Assembly (NCBI GenBank): GCA_019347575.1
Contig: JAHWKY010000022.1
Span: 16,414-80,413, forward strand
Direction of reading: 5' to 3'
Origin: Actinomycetota bacterium
GTDB lineage: Bacteria; Actinomycetota; Nitriliruptoria; Nitriliruptorales; Nitriliruptoraceae
Length of the DNA: 64,000 nucleotides
The translations under genes and the position numbers were made by a program. Positions 1 to 9,210 of this stretch are shown in pieces. The notes beneath the pieces were generated by a model. That model searched no databases. It worked only from the letters and a program-made list of their open reading frames with translations, and was not told where the DNA came from. Each line of letters begins with the position of its first letter. The stretch's first letter is position 1.

Positions 1-1
1 C

Positions 2-2266
2 GTGGGCCGTCGGCTCGGACGCAACGTGCTCGTGCTGGGTGCGCTGGCTCCGGCCGCGGCGGTCGTCTACCTCATCGCCCGGACGCCTTCGGTCATCGAG
101 GGTGAGGTCATCGAGGCCTCGGTGCCGTGGGTCCCCGACCTGGGACTCATGCTCGACCTGCGTCTCGACGGGTTCGGGCTGCTGTTCTGGTGGCTGATCG
201 CTGGCATCGGCGTGCTCGTCTTCCTGTACGGGGCGCGGTACTTCGACCAGCGTGACGACCTCGGCCGCTTCACCGCGATGCTCGTGCTGTTCGCCGGGTC
301 GATGCTGCTGCTGACGTCGGCGGACAACATCCTGCTCCTCTTCGTCGGCTGGGAGCTGACGTCGGTCACGTCCTACCTGCTGATCGGCTTCGAGGACGAC
401 CGCGCGCCCGCCAGAGCCGCCGCACTCCAAGCGCTGCTCGTGACGGGCCTCGGCGGTCTCGTCCTGCTGGCGGGGCTGGTGTTCCTGGGACTCGCGGGTG
501 AGACGTACTCGCTCGCGGCGCTGCTGGAGTCCCCGCCGACGGGCGGCACCGCCACCGCTGGCCTCGTCCTCGTCCTCATCGGCGCGATGACCAAGTCGGC
601 GCAGGCACCGTTCCACTTCTGGCTGCCCGGGGCGATGGCGGCACCGACGCCGGTCTCCGCCTACCTGCACTCCGCCACGATGGTGAAGGCGGGCATCTAC
701 CTGGTGGCCCGGGTCGGCCCCGCCTTCGCGCCCGTCGCGGACTGGTGGACGCCGACGCTGTTGACCGTCGGGGCGGTGTCGATGCTGGTCGGCGGGTACC
801 GGGCGCTCAAGTCCACGGACCTCAAGGAGCTGCTGGCGTACGGAACCGTGTCGCAGCTAGGCCTCATCTTCCTCCTCGTCGGCGCCGGCGATCACGAGCT
901 GCTCCACGCCGGTGTCGCTGTTCTCCTGGCGCACGCGCTGTTCAAGGCCGCCCTGTTCCTCTGCGCCGGTGTGGTGGACCACCAGGCCCACACCCGGGAC
1001 CTGCGTCGCCTCGACGGCATCGGCCGCAAGCTCCCCGTCACCGCGACGGCTCTGGTCGTGGCGACCGCGTCGATGGCTGGGGTCCCGCCGCTGCTCGGCT
1101 TCGTGGCTAAGGAGGCAGCGCTCGACTCGAGCCTGCACGCGGCGCTCGGGCGGGGCGCGGTGGTGGTCGCGATCGTGGCCGGGGCCGTGCTCACGGCGGC
1201 CTACGGACTGCGGCTGATCTGGGGTGCGCTGGCGGGCAAGTCGGACGACGTGCTCGTCGACGATCCCGTCACGGCCGACGAGGTCCAACGCCCGCGGCTG
1301 ACCCTCGAGCTGCCCGCGGTCGTCCTCGTGGTCGCCAGCGTCGTGTTCGGCGTGTGGGTCGCCCCGGCGGACGCTCTGGTCGAGGCGGCGTCGGCGTCGC
1401 TCGACGAAGCTGCCGCTGGTCTCCACCTCGCGCTGTGGCACGGGTTCGGCGCCCCGCTCGCGCTCTCGGTCACCGCGCTCGCGGTCGGCACCCTCGCGTT
1501 CCTGCGTCCGCGGTGGGTGGACCGGACCACCCGTCTCACCGGACGCTCTCCCGACACCACCGACGTGTACCGCCGCTCGCTGTTCGGACTCAACCGCCTC
1601 GCCGACCGGGTGACCGCGTTCGTGCAGCCCGGGTCGTTGCCGGTCTACCTCGGCATGGTCCTCGGCACCGCCGTGCTGTTGCCCGGTCACCTGCTCGTCC
1701 GCAGTGCGGCAGGTCCCGGATCGCTGACGTTCGCACGCTCCGGGCTGCAGGTCGCCGTCGGAGCGCTCGTGATCGGGGCGGCCATCGGCACCGCGCTCGT
1801 ACGCCACCGGCTGTCGGCGGTTCTGCTGCTCGGGGCGGTCGGCTACGGCGTCGCGGTGCTGTTCGTCATCCAGGGCGCGCCCGACCTCGCACTGACCCAG
1901 CTCCTGGTCGAGACGCTCGCCCTCGGCATCTTCGTGCTCGTGCTCCGACGGCTCCCCGAGCGTTTCGAGCAGTCCTCGTGGCGACTCGGACGCGGGCTTC
2001 GCATCCTCGTCTCGGTCTCCGTGGGCGTGTTCGTGGCGATCTTCGCCGTCATCGCAGCCTCGGCCCGTCGCTTCGACACCTCCGCTGCCGACTACCTCGC
2101 GCGTGCCAAGCCCGAAGGTGGCGGCAGCAACGTCGTCAACGTGATCCTGACCGACTTCCGGGCCCTCGACACCGTCGGCGAGATCACCGTCGTCGTGGTC
2201 GCGGTCATCGGCGTCGCGTCGCTGGTGCGCGCGCACCTGCGTCGTGATGAAGCGGAGGAGCGCTGA
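2..2266 (+). CDS. mrpA: Mrp Na+/H+ antiporter subunit A (5' end outside window)
   Basis: This is the large subunit of the multi-subunit Mrp cation/proton antiporter, a membrane protein related to complex I subunit NuoL. The 754 residues visible show many membrane helices. Conserved proton-path residues are Glu118 in 'LLFVGWELTSVTSYLL', Lys198 in 'GAMTKSAQAPFHFWLPG' and Lys229 in 'SATMVKAG'. A DUF4040 segment follows near residues 605-660 ('GAPDLALTQLLVETLALGIF'), then an MrpB-like C-terminal tail. Family members usually run to 800 or more residues and begin with an additional hydrophobic helix, so the true start most likely lies left of the window. The gene overlaps mrpB by one base (TGATG), which implies translational coupling in the mrpA-G operon. 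Confidence 0.95.
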   Translation: MGRRLGRNVLVLGALAPAAAVVYLIARTPSVIEGEVIEASVPWVPDLGLMLDLRLDGFGLLFWWLIAGIGVLVFLYGARYFDQRDDLGRFTAMLVLFAGSMLLLTSADNILLLFVGWELTSVTSYLLIGFEDDRAPARAAALQALLVTGLGGLVLLAGLVFLGLAGETYSLAALLESPPTGGTATAGLVLVLIGAMTKSAQAPFHFWLPGAMAAPTPVSAYLHSATMVKAGIYLVARVGPAFAPVADWWTPTLLTVGAVSMLVGGYRALKSTDLKELLAYGTVSQLGLIFLLVGAGDHELLHAGVAVLLAHALFKAALFLCAGVVDHQAHTRDLRRLDGIGRKLPVTATALVVATASMAGVPPLLGFVAKEAALDSSLHAALGRGAVVVAIVAGAVLTAAYGLRLIWGALAGKSDDVLVDDPVTADEVQRPRLTLELPAVVLVVASVVFGVWVAPADALVEAASASLDEAAAGLHLALWHGFGAPLALSVTALAVGTLAFLRPRWVDRTTRLTGRSPDTTDVYRRSLFGLNRLADRVTAFVQPGSLPVYLGMVLGTAVLLPGHLLVRSAAGPGSLTFARSGLQVAVGALVIGAAIGTALVRHRLSAVLLLGAVGYGVAVLFVIQGAPDLALTQLLVETLALGIFVLVLRRLPERFEQSSWRLGRGLRILVSVSVGVFVAIFAVIAASARRFDTSAADYLARAKPEGGGSNVVNVILTDFRALDTVGEITVVVVAVIGVASLVRAHLRRDEAEER

Positions 2267-2706
2267 TGCCGCGCTCGTCGCTGATCCTCGACACGGTCCT
2301 CGACGTCATCTTCCGCACGGCACTGCTGTTCTCGGTGTTCCTGCTGTTCGCCGGCCACAACGCTCCCGGCGGGGGCTTCGTCGGCGGCCTCGTGGCCGGC
2401 GCCGCTCTCGTGCTCCGCTACGTCGCCGAAGGCACAGACGGGGTCGACCGCATCCTGCCACTGCCCTCGTCGCGACTTCTCGGGGCGGGTCTCCTCCTGG
2501 CGGTGCTCACCGGAGCGGGCGGTTGGATCTGGGACGACGCGTTCCTCGCCAGCACCGAACTCGAGCTGCACGTGCCGGTCCTGGGGACCCTGAAGGCGAC
2601 CACGGCGCTGCCCTTCGACATCGGGGTCTACACGGTCGTGATCGGCCTGGTCCTCGTGGTGCTACGGACCCTGGGCCGGGAAGGCGACGCGGAGGACGCA
2701 ACGTGA
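2266..2706 (+). CDS. mrpB: Mrp antiporter subunit B
   Basis: A 146-residue membrane subunit of the Mrp antiporter. The N-terminal region 'SLILDTVLDVIFRTALLFSV' and the glycine-rich loop 'FAGHNAPGGGFVGGLVAGAA' are hallmarks of the MnhB family (PF04039). About four hydrophobic segments are visible and the length is normal. The ATG start shares one base with the mrpA stop, and the stop overlaps the GTG of mrpC by four bases, so the gene is embedded in a tightly coupled operon. It has no activity alone; it contributes to the seven-subunit complex that exports Na+ in exchange for H+. Confidence 0.96.
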   Translation: MPRSSLILDTVLDVIFRTALLFSVFLLFAGHNAPGGGFVGGLVAGAALVLRYVAEGTDGVDRILPLPSSRLLGAGLLLAVLTGAGGWIWDDAFLASTELELHVPVLGTLKATTALPFDIGVYTVVIGLVLVVLRTLGREGDAEDAT

Positions 2707-3133
2707 TCCTCCTCCTCGCGCTGACGGTCGGGGTGCTGTACGCCGTGGGTGCCTACCTCGTGCTCCAGCGGAGCCTGTCGCGCATCGTCATCGGACTCGC
2801 CGTTCTCGGTCACGGCGCCAACCTGCTGCTGCTCTCCGCCGGAGGGGACCCCGGCGCTCCACCGTTCGCCGGCGCACATCCGGCGACGACCTCCGACCCG
2901 CTCCCACAGGCCCTCGCGCTCACTGCCATCGTCATCACCTTCGCGGTCAGCGCGTTCCTGCTCGCGCTCGCCTACCGCAGCTGGCTCCAGAGACGCGACG
3001 ACGAGGTCGAGGACGACATCGAGGACCGTCGCATCGCCGAGATGCGGCGACGGCTCGATGCATCGCGGGTGGAGGACGCGGGCCACGACGAGGACGAGGT
3101 CGCCGTCGATTACCGCACCGGTGCCGAGCCCTG

Positions 3134-3134
<1 letters not shown>
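2703..3134 (+). CDS. mrpC: Mrp antiporter subunit C (NuoK-like)
   Basis: A 143-residue NuoK-like subunit with three membrane helices: 'LALTVGVLYAVGAYLVL', then 'IVIGLAVLGHGANLLLLSAG', then 'ALALTAIVITFAVSAFLLAL'. The GTG at 2703 is chosen because it overlaps the mrpB stop (GTGA) and begins directly with the first helix. Upstream codons in this frame only overlap mrpB. After the last helix comes a charged cytoplasmic tail of about 45 residues rich in Asp, Glu and Arg, somewhat longer than in many MnhC proteins. Confidence 0.95.
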
Positions 3135-4623
<1,489 letters not shown>

Positions 4624-4627
<4 letters not shown>

Positions 4628-5157
4628 CGGAGCGGCGCGTACCGAAGCGGCTGGTGATCACGCTGGTGTGGTCGGTCGTCGTGTGGACCGCGCTCTGGGG
4701 CGAGGTGTCCGTCGCCAACGCGCTCGGCGGACTCGTCGTCGGAGCGCTGACGCTCTGGCTGGTGCCGGTGCGGTGGCAGCCCGAGCGGGTCCGGATCCGA
4801 CCGATGGCCGCGTTGCGGTTCCTGGGCTTCTTCGCGTGGGGACTGCTGCGTGCGTCCGCGGTCGTCGCCTGGGAGGTGGTCACGCCCAGCAACCGCATCC
4901 ACCAGGCGATCGTAGAGGTGCCGGTCCACACGACCACGCCCGGGGTCGTGACGCTGATCGCCAACGCCATCTCGCTCATCCCTGGCACGCTCACGCTGGA
5001 GGTGCGGCGCGACCCTCCGACGCTGTACGTCCACGTGCTGCACCTGCAGACGATCGAGGAGACCCGCGCCGAACTGGGCGACCTCGTCGACCGCGCGGTG
5101 AACGCGTTCCCCGATGCCGAACCGGCGTCCGACGACGAGGTGGAGGCACCATCGTGA
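4624..5157 (+). CDS. mrpE: Mrp antiporter subunit E
   Basis: A 177-residue MnhE-family subunit (PF01899). Two N-terminal helices ('LVITLVWSVVVWTALWGEVS', then a second after 'ANALGGLVVGALTLWLVPV') precede the conserved soluble part with 'NAISLIPGTLTLEVRRDP' and 'LYVHVLHLQ'. Both motifs are diagnostic of MrpE. The GTG start overlaps the mrpD stop, and the stop overlaps the GTG of mrpF, so no internal promoter is expected. Confidence 0.96.
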
Positions 5158-5417
5158 CGATGCTGACCAACGTGCTGCTCGGGTTGCTCGCCGCCGCCGC
5201 GGGGTTGTGCCTCCTCCGGATGCTGCGAGGCGGCTCGCTCCCCGATCGCGTGGTCGCGCTCGAGACGCTTCTGGTCACGGTGGTGTGCGGCATCGCCGTC
5301 CTCGCTGCACGGACCGGCAGCGGCCTCTTCCTCGACGTCCTCGTCGTCGTCGCACTGCTGGGCTTCACCGGGACCGCCCTTGTGGCGCGGTTCATCGAGC
5401 GGAGGGGGGCGCGGTGA
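5154..5417 (+). CDS. mrpF: Mrp antiporter subunit F
   Basis: An 87-residue, three-helix subunit of the MnhF family (PF04066). It contains 'GGSLPDRVVALETLLV', the usual 'DR..ALD' loop of this family in slightly altered form, then 'FLDVLVVVALLGFTGTALVARF'. The start is taken as GTG 5154, which overlaps the mrpE stop; ATG 5160 two codons later is an alternative. The stop overlaps the mrpG start by four bases. Confidence 0.93.
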   Translation: MTMLTNVLLGLLAAAAGLCLLRMLRGGSLPDRVVALETLLVTVVCGIAVLAARTGSGLFLDVLVVVALLGFTGTALVARFIERRGAR

Positions 5418-5746
5418 CCACCATCGTCGCAGGTACCGCGATGACCGTCGGCGTGCTCCTCGCGGTCGTCGCGAGCATCGGCCTCCAGCGTTTCCCCGAC
5501 GTGTTCGCGCGGATGCACGCCGCCACCAAGCCCGCCACCCTCGGCCTCGCGCTCGTGCTGGGCGGGGCGGCGCTGGTCATGGACGACGCGGGGAGCGTGG
5601 TGAAGCTGCTACTGGTCGTGGCCCTGCAGTTCGTGACCGCCCCGGTGGGGAGCCACCTCGTGGGGCGCGCGGCCTACCGTGCTGGCACCGAGCTGGACGA
5701 GTCGACCGCTGTCGACGAGTTGGCGGGGATCGATCCCGACGCCTGA
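5414..5746 (+). CDS. mrpG: Mrp antiporter subunit G
   Basis: A 110-residue MnhG-family subunit (PF03334). It shows 'GTAMTVGVLLAVVASIGLQRFPDVFARMHAATKP', read here in two parts: a first helix ending in 'GLQRFPDVFARMHAA' and then 'TKPATLGLALVLGG'. The 'R.PD...R.HA.TK' signature is typical of MrpG. Two more hydrophobic segments and a short acidic tail follow. This is the last gene of the mrp operon. A convergent antiporter gene ends 27 bp downstream. Confidence 0.94.
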   Translation: MTTIVAGTAMTVGVLLAVVASIGLQRFPDVFARMHAATKPATLGLALVLGGAALVMDDAGSVVKLLLVVALQFVTAPVGSHLVGRAAYRAGTELDESTAVDELAGIDPDA

Positions 5747-5773
5747 GAAGGGCGCCCCGCGGTCGGATCCTTA

Positions 5774-8002
5774 TCAGGTCGCGACTAGGACGGGGCAGGG
5801 GGCGTAGCGCAGGACGTGGTCGACGCGGTGGCCGAGGAAGGCCCGCTGGCTGACGGGGCGCACGCCGCCACTCATCACCACGAGGTCGATCGCGAGGGAC
5901 TCGCAGAGCGCGATGACCGATCGTTCCGGTAGATCGCCGACCACGAGCCGGGTCCGGACCGCCGTTCCCATCTGATGCCCCAGCGTCGCGGTCGCGGCGA
6001 GCAGCTCCTCGCCGAGGGCGACCGACTGCCGGCCGGTGCCGTACGCAGCCGGGTTGTGGTGATCGCGATCCTGTCGGTCGTCGACCACGTGGACGATCTC
6101 GACCACCGCATCCGAGCTCCGCCCGATCCGGAACGCTATCTCCGCCGCGTGGCGAGTCGTCTCCGTCCCGGTCGTCGGGAGCAGGATCCGACGCAGGTTC
6201 AGCGGTGGGAGCTGCTCCGGTCGGTCACCGGAAGGGGTGTTGCTGACGATGACGGTCGGGCACGGCGCCTCCTGGATGAGGCGGTCGACGACGCTGCTGA
6301 ACATCGGTCCACCGTTGCCGGAAGGACGCTGCGGTTCGCTCGCTCCCAGCACGAGGAGGTCGTAGCCACGCCCGAGCTCGGTGACCACCGCCGCGATGAT
6401 GTCGGGACTCTGCTCGTCGACGATGCGGCGCCGGTCACCGCTGGGTACCGAGGCCAGCTGACGCTCCAGACGCTCGAGGTGAACGGTCGGGTTGGCCGCC
6501 ACCGCGACCCCGCCGGACACCGGGTCGGCCGCGGCGCGTCGCACAGTGCTTTCCGGAGACGCCGTCGCCACGAACATGGTCGTGACTTCGACGTCGGACT
6601 GACCCTCGAACAGACGGGCGACGAGCTGCGCCGCGAGCTGCGAGTTCTCCCCGCCCCGACTCGGGAGCAGGACCCGGTGGAGGTTCTCCACGAAGCTGAC
6701 GCGCTGCCGCTCCTCGGCCTCGAGCCGGGCGCGCTCCTCGTCGCTCATCGGGATGTGTCGGAGCGTCCACCTCAGGATCGGAGGGGCCATGAGGGAGGTG
6801 ACGATCGCCACCATCAGGATGATGGAGTACATCTCGGGCGTGAGCACTCCCAGGCTGAGCCCCACGGTCGCGACGATTATCTCCAGCGCGCCCCGCGCGT
6901 TCATCCCCGCCCCGAGCGACAGCGCCTCCCACCGGCGCAGGCCCGACGCCTTCGCGCCGAGCGCTGCGCCCACGAACTTCCCGAAGATGGCCACCGCGAG
7001 CACGATGAGCCCGATGGCGAGGTTCGTCGGCTTCAACAGCAGCTCGAGGTCGACCCGCAGGCCGGATGCCGCGAAGAAGATCGGGGCGAAGACGCCGAGC
7101 GCCACGGTCTCGAACACGTGTCGGGTCTTGTGGTCGACGCGCTTGACCTGTCCCACGAGGATGCCGGCGAGGAAGGCACCCAGGACGGCTTCGATGCCCA
7201 GCGCGTGCGTGACCGAGCCGAACCCGAGGGCGAGGATCATGAGCAGGCTGATCCGACCCTTGTCTCCCGGGATGCGGTTGTCGACCGCGCGGAACAGCAT
7301 CGGAACTAGCTTGCGTCCGGCGGTGAAGGCCAGGCCCACGACCACGACCACGGACAGGACCGACTGCATCACGGCGGGCAGATCGACCGCTCCACTGCGA
7401 GCCAGGCCCGCGACCACCGACAGCAGGATCCAGCCGATGGTGTCGTCGATCATCCCCGCGGCCAGCGTGATCTGACCGATGTCGCGCCGTACGACGTTCA
7501 TCTCGATCAGCACCTTGGCGATGACCGGGATGGCCGAGATGCTCATCGCCGTGGCGATGAAGAGGCTGAAGACGAGCCGTTTCTCGGCGTCGACGAGGAA
7601 GGACTCGGGCAGCAGCTGGCCCAGCGCGAACCCGGTCACGAACGGGACGACGATGCCGCCGAGCGAGATGGCTGCTGCCGACCGGCCCTTACGCAGGATC
7701 AGCCCGACATCGGTCTCGAGGCCGGTGACGACCAGGAGCATCAGCACGCCGAGGAACGACACGACCTCCAGCAGGTGGAACTGCGCCGGATCGGCAGGGA
7801 CCAGGAACTCGAAGACCCCCGGGGCGATGGTCCCGAGGATGGACGGTCCGAGCACGATCCCGGCCAGCAGCTCGCCGACGACCGAGGGGAGGTCGAAGCG
7901 CACGGCGACCTCGCCGAGGAAGCGCGCGACGAGCAGCAGCATCGCCAGCTGGAGCAGCAGGACGACGATCTCGTGCTCGCCGAGGGGCTGGATCGCTGTC
8001 AC
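5774..8002 (-). CDS. CPA2 cation:proton antiporter with two C-terminal universal-stress domains
   Basis: A 742-residue membrane protein. Residues 1-400 form a Na_H_Exchanger domain (PF00999) of about 12 helices. Asp186-Asp187 in 'LAAGMIDDTIGWILLSVVAG' is the ion-binding DD pair seen in electrogenic CPA2 antiporters. After a basic linker come two UspA-like domains: about 430-570, beginning 'LHRVLLPSRGGENSQLAAQL', and about 600-742, beginning 'LRRILLPTTGTETTRHAAEI' and ending 'FLGHRVDHVLRYAPCPVLVA'. The GTG at 8002 is chosen because it overlaps the stop of the upstream small membrane gene (GTGA) and starts just before the first helix. It is the last gene of a likely kinase-regulator-membrane protein-antiporter operon. 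The transported ion (Na+ or K+) cannot be told from sequence. Confidence 0.9.
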   Translation of the reverse strand: MTAIQPLGEHEIVVLLLQLAMLLLVARFLGEVAVRFDLPSVVGELLAGIVLGPSILGTIAPGVFEFLVPADPAQFHLLEVVSFLGVLMLLVVTGLETDVGLILRKGRSAAAISLGGIVVPFVTGFALGQLLPESFLVDAEKRLVFSLFIATAMSISAIPVIAKVLIEMNVVRRDIGQITLAAGMIDDTIGWILLSVVAGLARSGAVDLPAVMQSVLSVVVVVGLAFTAGRKLVPMLFRAVDNRIPGDKGRISLLMILALGFGSVTHALGIEAVLGAFLAGILVGQVKRVDHKTRHVFETVALGVFAPIFFAASGLRVDLELLLKPTNLAIGLIVLAVAIFGKFVGAALGAKASGLRRWEALSLGAGMNARGALEIIVATVGLSLGVLTPEMYSIILMVAIVTSLMAPPILRWTLRHIPMSDEERARLEAEERQRVSFVENLHRVLLPSRGGENSQLAAQLVARLFEGQSDVEVTTMFVATASPESTVRRAAADPVSGGVAVAANPTVHLERLERQLASVPSGDRRRIVDEQSPDIIAAVVTELGRGYDLLVLGASEPQRPSGNGGPMFSSVVDRLIQEAPCPTVIVSNTPSGDRPEQLPPLNLRRILLPTTGTETTRHAAEIAFRIGRSSDAVVEIVHVVDDRQDRDHHNPAAYGTGRQSVALGEELLAATATLGHQMGTAVRTRLVVGDLPERSVIALCESLAIDLVVMSGGVRPVSQRAFLGHRVDHVLRYAPCPVLVAT

Positions 8003-8445
8003 GTGCGCTCGACCACGCGACGGCGATCGGACGCGGTTCGCACCTGCGGCTCGGTGGGGCGCGGTCGGCTCGCGACGACCCACGAGGCGAACTGGATGAG
8101 CGCGATGATCGCCGCCGCCTTCACGCCGGCGCCGGCGCCAGGCGAGGCGAGGGACAGCGGACCGAGAGCTGACCACCACGCCGCGGTCCATGTGGGGGCC
8201 GCCAGGACCAGCAGCAGCGCGGCCGGCTCACCATCCGTCGGCGGCCAGACCCGTCTGTGCCACGCACGCACGACGAGGAGCCGTGCGGTGCCCTCCACAC
8301 ACAGGAGCGATCCCGCGGCGATGATGAACGCCCACTTGGCCGCGACCGCGTCCGCAGTCAGCCCCACCCCCACCGCGGTCACCATCGGCGGCACGATCGT
8401 CAGCGGGTGGGCGCAGACGACCCTCGGAGCGACACGGGAACGCAT
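7999..8445 (-). CDS. Small four-helix membrane protein, unknown function
   Basis: A 148-residue hydrophobic protein with about four predicted membrane segments: 'LTIVPPMVTAVGVGLTADAV', 'AFIIAAGSLLCVEGTARLLV', 'AALLLVLAAPTWTAAWWSAL' and 'VKAAAIIALIQFASWVVASR'. It ends in a basic cytoplasmic tail. I do not recognise the family. Its stop overlaps the start of the antiporter gene by four bases, so the two are translationally coupled. A helper or regulatory partner of the antiporter is a reasonable inference. The ATG at 8445 lies just after an ATCGTCG/CGACGAT inverted repeat (8452-8471). Confidence 0.75.
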   Translation of the reverse strand: MRSRVAPRVVCAHPLTIVPPMVTAVGVGLTADAVAAKWAFIIAAGSLLCVEGTARLLVVRAWHRRVWPPTDGEPAALLLVLAAPTWTAAWWSALGPLSLASPGAGAGVKAAAIIALIQFASWVVASRPRPTEPQVRTASDRRRVVERT

Positions 8446-8451
8446 GCGATC

Positions 8452-8522
8452 ATCGTCGCTCGCCCGACGATCGAGGCGGTACCCGCGCGCCCGTAGCCTC
8501 GCCTACCCGGATCCAGGTAGGC
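8452..8522 (-). promoter_or_regulatory. Two inverted repeats between regulator and antiporter genes
   Basis: The 57-bp gap holds a 7-bp inverted repeat ATCGTCG/CGACGAT (8452-8458 and 8465-8471) just upstream of the small membrane gene's ATG. A second repeat, GCCTACC/GGTAGGC (8501-8507 and 8516-8522), straddles the regulator's stop codon. Either could be an attenuator, a weak terminator or a binding site that separates expression of the regulator pair from that of the transporter pair. Confidence 0.4.
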
Positions 8523-9210
8523 GGCGCCGTGGTCCTTCGACCAGGCCGAGACGCAGCGCGAGCGCGACCGCTTCGAGCCGGGTCCGCACGTCGAGCTTGC
8601 CCATCAGGTTGCGCACGTGCGTCTGGACCGTCTCGGGACTGATCCCCAGCTCCGTAGCCATCGCCTGGTTCGTGTGCCCGTCGGCGAGGAGCTGGAGCAC
8701 CTCCCGCTCACGGGGCGAGAGGCTGTTGCCCAGCAGCTCGCCGTGCCACGCGTCGGCGCGCGACGACGACAGCGCCGTGAGGAAACGTGCCGTCGACTCC
8801 GGAGGCAGCAGCGTCGCTCCTCGGGCGACGTCGCGGATGGCGTCGAGCAACACCCCGATGTCGACCGACTTGTGGACGAGAGCCGCTGCCCCGGCCTCGA
8901 TGGCGCGGCCCAGCTCGACCTCGTCGCGCAGCGCGGTGAGCACCATGCAGGTCGTCGTCGGACTCGCCTCGCGGATGAGGCGGATCGCGTCCACGCCGGT
9001 GCCGCCGGGCAGGTCGAGATCCACCACGGCGACATCCGGCTCCGATCGCCTGGCGAGATCGGCTGCGGTCTCGCCGCGGTCGGTCTGCGCCACGATCTCG
9101 AGGTCGGCCTCGAGGGCGACGACCGCTTCGAGTGCCTGCCGGAAGCTCGCGCGGTCCTCCACGAGCAGGAGGCGAACGATCCCGTCGCCGCCGTGCCGGG
9201 TGGGTGTCAC
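8503..9210 (-). CDS. NarL/LuxR-family response regulator
   Basis: A 235-residue two-component regulator. The receiver domain spans roughly residues 11-130, with acidic residues in 'LLLVEDR', the probable phospho-acceptor Asp64 in 'AVVDLDLPGGTG', and Lys in 'ALVHKSVD'. The C-terminal LuxR-type helix-turn-helix (about 165-225) reads 'LSPREREVLQLLADGHTNQA' and then 'ISPETVQTHVRNLMGKL'. The GTG start overlaps the stop of the kinase gene, so the two are a coupled pair. Targets are unknown; the downstream antiporter genes on the same strand are the obvious candidates. Confidence 0.95.
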   Translation of the reverse strand: MTPTRHGGDGIVRLLLVEDRASFRQALEAVVALEADLEIVAQTDRGETAADLARRSEPDVAVVDLDLPGGTGVDAIRLIREASPTTTCMVLTALRDEVELGRAIEAGAAALVHKSVDIGVLLDAIRDVARGATLLPPESTARFLTALSSSRADAWHGELLGNSLSPREREVLQLLADGHTNQAMATELGISPETVQTHVRNLMGKLDVRTRLEAVALALRLGLVEGPRRRLPGSG

